This document shows positions 1 through 5,534 of a stretch of 5,534 nucleotides of DNA, piece by piece. The stretch comes from Burkholderiales bacterium (lineage in GTDB: Bacteria; Pseudomonadota; Gammaproteobacteria; Burkholderiales; SG8-39), in the NCBI GenBank assembly GCA_025929745.1, contig JAICPQ010000186.1:1-5534 (forward strand), written 5' to 3'. The translations under genes and the position numbers were made by a program. The notes beneath the pieces were generated by a model. The model was not told the DNA's origin. It worked only from the letters and a program-made list of their open reading frames with translations, and made no database searches. Position 1 is the stretch's first letter, and each line of letters begins with the position of its first letter.

Positions 1-50
1 GGCAACAGGCGCTCCTCGTTGAACGCCGGGACGATCACCGACGCCTTCAT
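1..50 (-). CDS. N-terminus of a family 2 glycosyltransferase (partial, cut by left edge)
   Basis: Only the first 16 codons are in the window. They read MKASVIVPAFNEERLL, and the next codon begins CC. A beta strand followed by VIVPAFNEE is the classic opening of GT-A fold family 2 glycosyltransferases, where this segment begins the nucleotide-sugar binding site. The ATG at 50-48 overlaps the TGA stop of the upstream EamA transporter (ATGA, 47-50), which implies translational coupling in the same transcript. Such enzymes transfer a sugar from a nucleotide- or lipid-linked donor, usually at the cytoplasmic face of the membrane. Donor and acceptor cannot be judged from this stub. The family call rests on one short but very typical motif plus the tight overlap. 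Confidence 0.72.
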   Translation of the reverse strand, partial: MKASVIVPAFNEERLL

Positions 51-904
51 CGGCGCAGGACGAGGCCAAGCGCGGCCATGACAAGGGCCGCGCCGGCGAG
101 CATGCCGAGCGTTACGCGCTCATCGAGGAATAGCCAGCCCCAGAGCACGCCGAGCACCGGCACCGCGAGCCCCACCGTGAGCGTGCGCGACGGTCCTATG
201 TCGCGCACGAGCGTGAAGAACGGAAGGTAGGCCACGCCGCTGCAGAGGAGGCCCACGGCGATGAGCGCCGCGACGCCGGCGAGGGTCCACTCGGGCGGCG
301 GCGGCGCGGTGACCCAGAGCGGCGCCATGAGGATGGCCGAGAAGGCGATCGACCCCGCGGCGAGTCCCATCGGCGGCATGCGGCCCTGCCGCTGCTTGAT
401 CATGACGCCGGCCCAACCCCAAAACCCCGCGCCCGCGATCGCGACCACAGTGCCCGCCGCGGTCATGAGATTCATTTCGACCGGGCCGAGGTTGACGATG
501 AGCGCGACACCGGCAATGCCGAGCACGAAGCCGGCGATGCGCACAGGGCCTAGCCGCTCCTTCAACACCGGCACCGCGATCACCGCCGCCCAGAGCGGCA
601 CCATGCCGTTGATGATCGCGAGATAGCCTGCGGGCAGCACGCTCGCCGCCCACGCGAAGCACACGAACGGCGCGACGTTATTGACGATCGCAACCGCGAG
701 GTGGTCCTTCCAGTGCTCGAGCGGCGCGATGCGCTGGCGCGCGACCCATGCCGCCCAAGGCAGCAGGAAGAGCGCCGCGAAGAGCGCCCGGCCTTCCGAC
801 ACTGCGGCGGTGCCGAAGGCCGGAACGGCGACGCGCAGGAAGATGTACTGGAACGACCACAGGGTAGCCAGCGCAAGCCACCGAGCGGCGTCGTACCCTT
901 TCAG
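47..904 (-). CDS. EamA/DMT-family transporter, 10 TM, probable CTG start
   Basis: This is an integral inner-membrane protein of the drug/metabolite transporter superfamily (EamA, RhaT-like), probably exporting a small metabolite; the substrate is unknown. Read from CTG at 904 it has 285 residues, the usual length for this family. It has about ten hydrophobic segments arranged as two EamA repeats (about 8-138 and 150-283). Each repeat ends in the characteristic acidic-loop motif: PVLKERLGP near 112-120 and FLDERVT near 259-265. The reading frame stays open upstream to an ATG at 1123. That extension of 73 residues is Arg/His-rich, lacks family character and lies wholly over the aldo/keto reductase gene in another frame, so it is rejected. 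No ATG, GTG or TTG was seen in frame between 1123 and 904. The next one downstream is GTG at 802, which would remove TM1. The CTG overlaps the reductase TGA as CTGA, mimicking the common ATGA coupling. The family is secure; the start is inferred. Confidence 0.88.
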   Translation of the reverse strand: MKGYDAARWLALATLWSFQYIFLRVAVPAFGTAAVSEGRALFAALFLLPWAAWVARQRIAPLEHWKDHLAVAIVNNVAPFVCFAWAASVLPAGYLAIINGMVPLWAAVIAVPVLKERLGPVRIAGFVLGIAGVALIVNLGPVEMNLMTAAGTVVAIAGAGFWGWAGVMIKQRQGRMPPMGLAAGSIAFSAILMAPLWVTAPPPPEWTLAGVAALIAVGLLCSGVAYLPFFTLVRDIGPSRTLTVGLAVPVLGVLWGWLFLDERVTLGMLAGAALVMAALGLVLRR

Positions 905-1884
905 AGGTATACGCGCTTCATGTTCTCGGCGGGATAACGGGTGCCGGCGCCGGCTCCGGGAGGCGCGGCCTCCGAGATCCGCTGCACATCTGCAGGCGAC
1001 AGCTTGACGTTCAGCGCGGCGAGATTTTCGTCGATGCGCGCTTTCCGCTTGGTGCCGGGGATCGGCACGATGTCCTTGCCCTGCGCGAGCATCCACGCAA
1101 GGACGAGCTGAGCCGTGGTGCATTGCTTTTCGCGTGCGATGGCATCAAGCCGCGCGACGAGCTCGACGTTCTTGTCGAGCGCGTCGCCCTGGAAGCGCGG
1201 ATGCTGCAGACGCCGGTCGCCTTCCGCCAGGTCGGCCTTTCCGCGCACCGTGCCGGTGAGCATGCTGCGGCCGAGCGGCGAGTAGGGCACGAGCGTGATG
1301 CCCAGCTCGCGCGTCGCCTTGAGCGTCTCTTCGCCCTCCTTGCGATAGAGGAGGGAGTATTCGTTCTGCACCGCCGCGATCGGGTGCACCTTGTGCGCGC
1401 GCCGGATCGTCTCCGGGCGCGCCTCTGAAAGTCCGATCGCGCGCACTTTGCCCTGCTCGATGAGCTGCTTCATCGCGCCTACCGTGTCCTCGATCGGCGT
1501 GTTGGGATCGACGCGGTGCTGGTAGTACAGGTCGATGACTTCAATGCCCAGACGCTTCAGGCTCGCTTCGCAGGCCTGCATGACGTATTCCGGGCGCCCG
1601 TCCACGCCCTGCTTGCCGTCCGGAAGCTTCACCTGCCCGAACTTGCTCGCGACGATGACGTTGTCCCGGCGGCCCTTGAGCGCCTTGCCGAGCAGCGTTT
1701 CGTTGTGCCCCCAGCCGTACATGTCGGCCGAGTCGAGGAAGTTGAGGCCGCGGTCGATCGCGTAGTGGATGACGCCGATGGATTCATCATCGTTCGCGTT
1801 GCCGTAGACGCCCGACATGGACATGAGGCCCAGTCCGAGCGCGGAGACTTTGATACCGGTACGACCCAGCTGCCGCTGTTCCAT
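901..1884 (-). CDS. Aldo/keto reductase, AKR13 (YakC-like) type
   Basis: This is a predicted cytosolic NADPH-dependent aldo/keto reductase of 327 residues, a complete TIM-barrel. The catalytic tetrad is visible: D51 and Y56 (FLDSADMYG), K81 (SKFG) and H123 (YYQHRVD). Cofactor-binding segments are also present: EYSLLYR (175-181), YSPLGRS (201-207) and PIPGTKRKARIDEN (274-287). The C-terminal GTRYPAENMKRV is typical of the AKR13 subgroup. A TTG at 1899 would add five residues. ATG 1884 is preferred because AAGGAA at 1896-1891 sits 6 nt before it, and MEQRQLGRTGIKVSALGLG is the standard family start. Its TGA overlaps the likely start of the EamA transporter. It is separated from the upstream catabolic genes by an inverted repeat, so it may belong to a different transcript. 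The physiological carbonyl substrate is not predictable; these enzymes are often general aldehyde or ketone reductases. Confidence 0.95.
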   Translation of the reverse strand: MEQRQLGRTGIKVSALGLGLMSMSGVYGNANDDESIGVIHYAIDRGLNFLDSADMYGWGHNETLLGKALKGRRDNVIVASKFGQVKLPDGKQGVDGRPEYVMQACEASLKRLGIEVIDLYYQHRVDPNTPIEDTVGAMKQLIEQGKVRAIGLSEARPETIRRAHKVHPIAAVQNEYSLLYRKEGEETLKATRELGITLVPYSPLGRSMLTGTVRGKADLAEGDRRLQHPRFQGDALDKNVELVARLDAIAREKQCTTAQLVLAWMLAQGKDIVPIPGTKRKARIDENLAALNVKLSPADVQRISEAAPPGAGAGTRYPAENMKRVYL

Positions 1885-1890
1885 GGTGTG

Positions 1891-1896
1891 TTCCTT
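1891..1896 (-). promoter_or_regulatory. Ribosome binding site of the aldo/keto reductase
   Basis: AAGGAA on the minus strand, six nt (CACACC) before ATG 1884, is a good Shine-Dalgarno match. It decides the start in favour of ATG over the in-frame TTG at 1899, which would place the Shine-Dalgarno inside the coding sequence. Confidence 0.7.
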
Positions 1897-1897
1897 C

Positions 1898-1970
1898 AAA
1901 ACCGGGGTCAGAGCCCGAAATCGTTCGGGATTATGCAGTCAAAGGGAAATCGGGCTCTGACCCCGATTTT
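1898..1970. repeat. REP-like inverted repeat with nested hairpin
   Basis: The arms at 1903-1918 (CGGGGTCAGAGCCCGA) and 1950-1965 (TCGGGCTCTGACCCCG) are perfect reverse complements over 16 bp. The pairing extends outward to 1898 and 1970 through AAAA/TTTT with a single mismatch (1902 against 1966). The loop is 31 nt (1919-1949). A second hairpin is nested at the left arm: CCCGAA (1914-1919), loop ATCG, TTCGGG (1924-1929), so two alternative folds compete. The element fills most of the gap between the ligase stop codon, which it touches at 1970, and the reductase ribosome binding site. GGGGTCAGA-type palindromes scattered between genes are familiar in proteobacterial genomes, some linked to REP-associated tyrosine transposases. 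Assignment to that class is from memory of the motif; a copy count in the genome would settle it. Confidence 0.8.
1898..1970 (-). terminator. Possible Rho-independent terminator after the catabolic genes
   Basis: On the minus strand the GC-rich 16-bp stem is followed by GTTTTG (T-run at 1901-1898), directly after the ligase stop. The outer arms read AAAA...TTTT in both directions, so it could act bidirectionally. The 31-nt loop is longer than usual and the T-run is only four bases, so termination may be partial. This is the same structure as the REP-like repeat, seen as a functional site. Confidence 0.33.
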
Positions 1971-3325
1971 CAGAATAAGTCGAAGTATTCACGATGCTCC
2001 CAGTCGCTCACTTCGAGGTTGAAGCGGGCGATCTCGGCTTCCTTGATGCGGCAGTAGTAGTCGATGAAGGTGGCGCCGAAGCCGTCGCGTAGCGCCCTGT
2101 CGGCGCGCAGGTGGAAGAGCGCCTCGTCGAGGGTGCGCGGCAGCGGCTCGGCCTTGGTCTCGTAGGGCGTGTCGGCCGCGCGCGGCAGTACCAGCTTGCG
2201 CTCGATGCCGTCGAGACCGCAGTAGATCTGCGAGCCGAAGTAGAGATACGGATTAGCCGCCGGCTCGCCGATGCGGTTCTCGATGCGCGTATCCGGATCG
2301 CGCGGTCCGCCGACCACGCGCAGCATCGCGCCGCGATTTTCCTTGCCCCAGATGACGCGGTCGGGGGCGAGCGAGTAGGGACGATAGCGCTTGTAGCCGT
2401 TGATCGTGGGTGTGGCGAAGGCGCTGGAGGCGCGCGCATGCGCGAGCAGGCCGGCGAGGTACTGCTTGCCGGTCTCGGAGAGGTCCTCGCGATCCGAGGT
2501 GAACGCGTTCAGCCCGTTCCGGGTGAGCGATTGGTGCAGATGCCAGCCGCTCGACATGACGTTCGGCAGTTTCGGGCGGCACATGAAAGTGGCGTGGTAA
2601 CCGTGGCGGCGCGCGATCTGCTTCACCGCGCTGCGCAGGAGAACCATTGCATCCGCCGCCGCGATGCCGGCGCGCGGCGCGAGCGTGAACTCGAGCTGGC
2701 TCGGTCCGAACTCAATCTCGAAGGAGCGCAGGGGAAGCTCCAGGCGCTCGAGGTTGTCGCGCAGCAGCTCGACCACCGGTTCAAGCTGGTCGTACTTGTG
2801 CTCGGTCAGGAGCTGGTAGCCAGTGGTGAGGAGCTCGACCTCCGGCGGGTTACCCGGCTGCCCCGCGTCCGCGGGCTGCAGGCGCGGATCGCGGATGCGA
2901 AAGACATGGAACTCGACTTCCAGCCCGGCGACGAACTCGTAGCCCGCAGCCGCGAGCTTGTTGACCGCGCCCTTGAGGAGCGCGCGCGTGTCGAATAGCA
3001 CCGGGCGGCCGTCGGGAAAGTGCAGATCGCAGAGGAACCAGCCCGTGTCGGGCGCCCACGGCAGGACGCGGAACGTCGACGCGTCGGGCACCATCATGAT
3101 GTCGGCTGCACCCTGCATCTCGGGAATGCCAACGCCGGCACCCGGCGTGAAGGCCGCGAACACGGTCTTGTGCGAGGTGTCCTTGAGGAGAAGCGTGCTC
3201 GTCACCGTTACGCCGCGCTCCATCGCCGCTTCGGCTGCGGAGCTCGAAAGGGTCTTTCCGCGCAGTACGCCATGCTGATCGGCAAAGGAGAAACGAACTG
3301 CCTTCAGGCCGCGCGGCAATTTCAT
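1970..3325 (-). CDS. Glutamine synthetase-family ligase, likely gamma-glutamyl-amide (amine) synthetase
   Basis: A 451-residue ATP-dependent ligase with the full glutamine synthetase fold. The N-terminal beta-grasp domain (about 1-105) contains FADQHGVLRGK (15-24) and MMVPDASTFRVLPW (77-90). The catalytic domain (about 110-451) carries GLEVEF (134-139), EIEFGPSQLEF (203-213), SSGWHLHQSL (258-267), ENRGAMLRV (329-337) and RIENRIGEPAANPYL (347-361). Metal-, ATP- and glutamate-site residues are thus kept. The MFDGSS loop holding the ammonium-site Asp50 of enteric GlnA is not recognisable near 40-56. The flap Glu327 position is Leu in YRPYSLAP (314-321). The NLYDLP adenylylation motif is also absent. 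These changes fit gamma-glutamylation of an organic amine, as in PuuA, IpuC or the aniline-pathway TdnQ/AtdA1 proteins, rather than ammonia assimilation. The frame is open to 3574, but that part overlaps the Rieske gene without family similarity. ATG 3325 overlaps the Rieske TGA (ATGA), indicating coupling. The family is certain; the substrate is inferred. Confidence 0.92.
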   Translation of the reverse strand: MKLPRGLKAVRFSFADQHGVLRGKTLSSSAAEAAMERGVTVTSTLLLKDTSHKTVFAAFTPGAGVGIPEMQGAADIMMVPDASTFRVLPWAPDTGWFLCDLHFPDGRPVLFDTRALLKGAVNKLAAAGYEFVAGLEVEFHVFRIRDPRLQPADAGQPGNPPEVELLTTGYQLLTEHKYDQLEPVVELLRDNLERLELPLRSFEIEFGPSQLEFTLAPRAGIAAADAMVLLRSAVKQIARRHGYHATFMCRPKLPNVMSSGWHLHQSLTRNGLNAFTSDREDLSETGKQYLAGLLAHARASSAFATPTINGYKRYRPYSLAPDRVIWGKENRGAMLRVVGGPRDPDTRIENRIGEPAANPYLYFGSQIYCGLDGIERKLVLPRAADTPYETKAEPLPRTLDEALFHLRADRALRDGFGATFIDYYCRIKEAEIARFNLEVSDWEHREYFDLF

Positions 3326-4608
3326 GCCGCCCAGGCCGATTGCCGCCGTCGCGTCTCGTCGGACTGCTTCCAGTACTCGTCGATGCTTGCGGTCGGGCCG
3401 ATGCCGTCGATGGCGGGCGGCCCCGAGGCTTGCACCTCGACGACCAGCCCGCCGGCCTCGTTCTTGCGGATCGCGTCGACCAGCAGACGCCGGTAGAGCA
3501 CGATGCCCTTGTCCGTGGTGCCGAGGTTCTCCTTGGTGCGGTCCTGGATGGAACCTTGCGACTCGCACGCCCACTGGTCGTGGATGTTGATGTCGAAACC
3601 CATCCCGGTGAAGGTCCGGTGCTTCTGCTCATCCAAGTTGAAGCCCCAGCCGTTGGCGCGCCCGTAGATCGGTTTGTAGTCCGGCGCCGGGTACGTCTTC
3701 AGCCGCTGCGCGCGCATCGTGTCCTTGTCGACCGGCGCGCCGAAGCTCGTGAAGATCGAGTACCAGTAGCAGCCGGTGTCGTCCACCGGCACATGCCACT
3801 GCGAGATTGTCATCTCCGCGTTCATCGGGATCACGAACGCCTGCGGGAAAAGGATATTGGTGACGCGGATGTGCGTGTGCACCTCGCTGATCCGGCGCAG
3901 GGTGTGCAGCCGCATGCCGTAGGGCGTGCGTTCGACGCGGATGTCCGGCCGGTCGTACTCGCGCAGCACTTTGGAAATGGGCATCTGCGAATCCGACGGC
4001 GTGCCGCGGAACTGGCGGCCGTAGCTCGTCGCCGGATCCTCGTCCTCGAAGAACCTATGCAGCCACGAGGCGTGCGCCGGATCGATGCCGACCTCGAGCG
4101 CCTGCAGCCAGTTGCAGTCCCAGTAGCCCTTGAAGGCGAACGTGTACTCCCCAGGCGCGACGAAGCAATCGAAGTCCGGGAAAGCGGGAGCCGCGCCTTC
4201 GCCGAGATAGGCGAAGAGCACGCCGCTTTTCTCGACAACAGGGCACGAGCGCAGGCGGATGTGCTCGCAGAGCCGGCTGCCCTGCGGCTCCGCCGGTGTC
4301 TCGATGCATTGGCCGGCAACGTCGAAAAGCCAGCCGTGGAACGAGCAGCGCAGGCCGCCGTCCTCCAGGCGCCCATAGGCAAGATCCGCCCCGCGATGCG
4401 CACACTGCCGCTCAATCAATCCGTAGCGGTTCTTGTCGTCGCGGAACAGAACGAAGTTCTCGCCCATCAGGCGGACTGGATTCACAGGCCGCGATCCCTG
4501 CATCTCGTCGACGAGCGCCACCGGCTGCCAATAGCGGCGCAGGAGCCTCCCGGCGGGCGTGCCCGGCCCGACGCGGGTCATGAGCTCGTTCTGCTCCCGG
4601 CTGATCAT
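3322..4608 (-). CDS. Rieske non-haem iron oxygenase alpha subunit, phthalate 4,5-dioxygenase type
   Basis: A predicted cytosolic ring-hydroxylating oxygenase of 428 residues, normal for the homo-oligomeric phthalate/phenoxybenzoate/chlorobenzoate dioxygenase group. The opening MISREQNELMTRVGPGTPAG is typical of that group. The Rieske [2Fe-2S] ligands are C69-x-H71 and C88-x2-H91 (CAHRG, CSFHGW). The mononuclear iron motif E-x3-D-x2-H-x4-H is intact at E172, D176, H179 and H184 within NWLQALEVGIDPAHASWLH. The likely third iron ligand is D356 in QDRTKENLGTTDKGIV. Such enzymes take electrons from a separate FMN/ferredoxin reductase, which is not in this window, nor is a beta subunit. It starts 13 nt after the cupin stop with only a weak ribosome binding site, and its stop overlaps the ligase start, so the three genes look like one operon. 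Expected reaction: dihydroxylation, monohydroxylation or O/N-dealkylation of an aromatic acid or a gamma-glutamyl arylamide. The exact substrate is unresolved. Confidence 0.95.
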   Translation of the reverse strand: MISREQNELMTRVGPGTPAGRLLRRYWQPVALVDEMQGSRPVNPVRLMGENFVLFRDDKNRYGLIERQCAHRGADLAYGRLEDGGLRCSFHGWLFDVAGQCIETPAEPQGSRLCEHIRLRSCPVVEKSGVLFAYLGEGAAPAFPDFDCFVAPGEYTFAFKGYWDCNWLQALEVGIDPAHASWLHRFFEDEDPATSYGRQFRGTPSDSQMPISKVLREYDRPDIRVERTPYGMRLHTLRRISEVHTHIRVTNILFPQAFVIPMNAEMTISQWHVPVDDTGCYWYSIFTSFGAPVDKDTMRAQRLKTYPAPDYKPIYGRANGWGFNLDEQKHRTFTGMGFDINIHDQWACESQGSIQDRTKENLGTTDKGIVLYRRLLVDAIRKNEAGGLVVEVQASGPPAIDGIGPTASIDEYWKQSDETRRRQSAWAA

Positions 4609-4621
4609 TGCTCGAAAAGGA

Positions 4622-5534
4622 TTAGTCCTCGCGCCAGAGCGCGAGCGCTTTCATTGCCGGGAAATCGTTGAAGGAAAAAAGCACGGCCTCGCCGTGCGCG
4701 CCGTGCCGATAGCGGGTCCACGAGGGCACGACGAAGATGTCTTTCTCCTGCCATTCGAAGCGCTGGTTTCCGATCTCTGACCAGCCCCGGCCGCTCGCCA
4801 CCTGGTACACGATGCTGCCGGTGTGGCGCCTCGGTTTCGAATCCCGCACGAGCTCGAGGCGCGCGCCCATCGTCGGCATCACCGGGCCGCCGGTGAGCGG
4901 ATTGGAATATTCGTAGACGCCGTCTTTCTTGACTGAAGTGTAGGCGTCGTCCCATTTGTAGAGAAAGACGGGGGAGTAGGGTTTCGACCAGTTGTCGCGT
5001 GAAAGCGCAGCGGGCGTCTGCACGATCTTCGGATGCACTTCGTAGAAATTCGCGTCGAGCGAATTCATCAGCGGAATGTCGAGCCCGTCCTGCCAGATGC
5101 ATTGGGTGCCGTCCGCGGAAACGCCGTGGTCGTGCCAGGTGCCGTTCGGCGTGAGCACGAAGTCGCGCGCGCCGAGCTCCAGGCGCTCGCCGTCGACGAC
5201 GGTGTACGCGCCGCGGCCTTCCATGACGAACCGTAGCGCGCTCGCCTGATGCCGATGGGCGGACGTGAACTCGCCGGGATTCATCACCTGAACGCCGGTG
5301 TAGAGAAGTCCGACTGCCGCGCTCCACTCTTTGCGTCCCGGGTTCACCAGCATCACCACGCGCCGCGCGGCCTTTTCAGCGGAAACGAGATCCGGCGCGC
5401 GGCGAACGAACGGTTCGACGCGCTGCCACTTCCAGATGATCGGCACCGACTTCGGTTGTGGGAACCACGGCTCAATCTCGTTCGCGACGTTCCACAGCGC
5501 GCCCAGCTCTTCGCCCTCGAGCGCGCGGTAGTAC
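4622..5534 (-). CDS. Gentisate 1,2-dioxygenase-like bicupin ring-cleavage dioxygenase (5' end beyond window)
   Basis: 303 codons are visible, in frame from 5533 to the TAA at 4624-4622. The N-terminus lies outside the window; a GTG at 5446 is in frame but internal, because the preceding residues (YYRALEGEELGALW, then EPWFPQPKS) fit the family. The N-terminal cupin has the Fe(II) ligands H93 and H95 (SAHRHQASALRFVMEG) and H134 (TWHDHG), counted from the first visible codon. This is the HxH...H pattern of gentisate, salicylate and 1-hydroxy-2-naphthoate 1,2-dioxygenases. The C-terminal cupin (RHTGSIVYQVASGRG to VVPSWTRYRHGA) has RHTGS where many relatives have a second His, so it probably binds no metal. 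The predicted reaction is O2-dependent cleavage between two adjacent ring carbons bearing hydroxyl/amino and carboxyl groups, giving a pyruvate-type product. Substrate candidates include gentisate, salicylates and 5-aminosalicylate. It is the first gene seen in the cluster with the Rieske oxygenase and the GS-like ligase. Confidence 0.9.
   Translation of the reverse strand, partial: YYRALEGEELGALWNVANEIEPWFPQPKSVPIIWKWQRVEPFVRRAPDLVSAEKAARRVVMLVNPGRKEWSAAVGLLYTGVQVMNPGEFTSAHRHQASALRFVMEGRGAYTVVDGERLELGARDFVLTPNGTWHDHGVSADGTQCIWQDGLDIPLMNSLDANFYEVHPKIVQTPAALSRDNWSKPYSPVFLYKWDDAYTSVKKDGVYEYSNPLTGGPVMPTMGARLELVRDSKPRRHTGSIVYQVASGRGWSEIGNQRFEWQEKDIFVVPSWTRYRHGAHGEAVLFSFNDFPAMKALALWRED

Noticed and set aside
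905..1123. N-terminal extension of the EamA transporter from ATG 1123
   Set aside because: The 73 residues are Arg/His-rich with no membrane or signal character and lie entirely within the AKR coding sequence. The family length and first helix match a start at 904.
1919..1949. Promoter-like TTGACT and CATAAT words on the minus strand in the loop of the inverted repeat, upstream of the aldo/keto reductase
   Set aside because: The two hexamers are almost adjacent, not about 17 nt apart, and neither has a suitable partner at proper spacing. A weak promoter cannot be excluded but is not supported.
2433..2444. Palindrome CGCGCATGCGCG
   Set aside because: It lies inside the ligase coding sequence (the AHARAS region) and is explained by Ala/Arg/His codons in GC-rich DNA.
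2111..2998. A 295-codon plus-strand open frame opposite the glutamine synthetase-like gene
   Set aside because: Same reason: it mirrors the codon pattern of the minus-strand gene, is rich in Arg/Ala/Glu and has no family motifs.
3326..3574. N-terminal extension of the glutamine synthetase-like protein from the upstream start at 3574
   Set aside because: It overlaps the 3' end of the Rieske gene and has shadow-type composition. The family N-terminus (KLPRGLKAVRFSFADQHG) starts right after ATG 3325, which forms an ATGA overlap.
3340..4671. A 443-codon open frame on the plus strand opposite the Rieske gene
   Set aside because: It is an antisense shadow of a well-supported gene in GC-rich DNA. 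The translation is low-complexity in Arg/Ala/Val/Leu and shows no recognisable domain.
5447..5534. Treating GTG 5446 as the start of the cupin dioxygenase
   Set aside because: The frame stays open to the window edge, and the upstream residues fit the family N-terminal region, so the gene is truncated by the window rather than starting there.

Overview
The window is GC-rich bacterial DNA. Every credible gene lies on the minus strand, packed tightly, so it is best read from the right edge (5534) to the left edge (1). Codon usage, the gene families and a GGGGTCAGAGCCC-type intergenic inverted repeat suggest a betaproteobacterium, probably a soil or water Burkholderiales-like organism. This placement is by family resemblance only; no marker gene is present.

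Right block (5534 to 1970), a catabolic cluster. A bicupin ring-cleavage dioxygenase of the gentisate/salicylate 1,2-dioxygenase family runs in from beyond the right edge. It is followed after 13 nt by a phthalate-dioxygenase-type Rieske oxygenase alpha subunit. That gene overlaps by 4 nt (ATGA) a glutamine synthetase-family ligase. In the ligase, the two positions that form the ammonium site in true glutamine synthetases appear to be replaced. The likely logic is gamma-glutamylation of an (aryl)amine, ring hydroxylation by the Rieske enzyme, then ring opening by the cupin enzyme. This resembles aniline-type pathways, where a GS-like protein primes the amine, but here the ring-cleavage enzyme is a gentisate-type cupin. 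The substrate is unknown. No reductase for the Rieske enzyme is present in the window.

Spacer (1885 to 1969). An 85-nt intergenic gap is almost filled by a REP-like structure: a perfect 16-bp inverted repeat around a 31-nt loop, with a smaller hairpin nested at one arm. It may also act as a terminator between the two blocks.

Left block (1884 to 1). An aldo/keto reductase (AKR13/YakC-like) with a good ribosome binding site is followed by an EamA/DMT-family 10-TM exporter. The exporter appears to start at a CTG codon overlapping the AKR stop (CTGA). Its own stop overlaps by ATGA the start of a family 2 glycosyltransferase, of which only the first 16 codons are in the window. No RNA genes, CRISPR arrays, insertion sequences or convincing promoters were seen.
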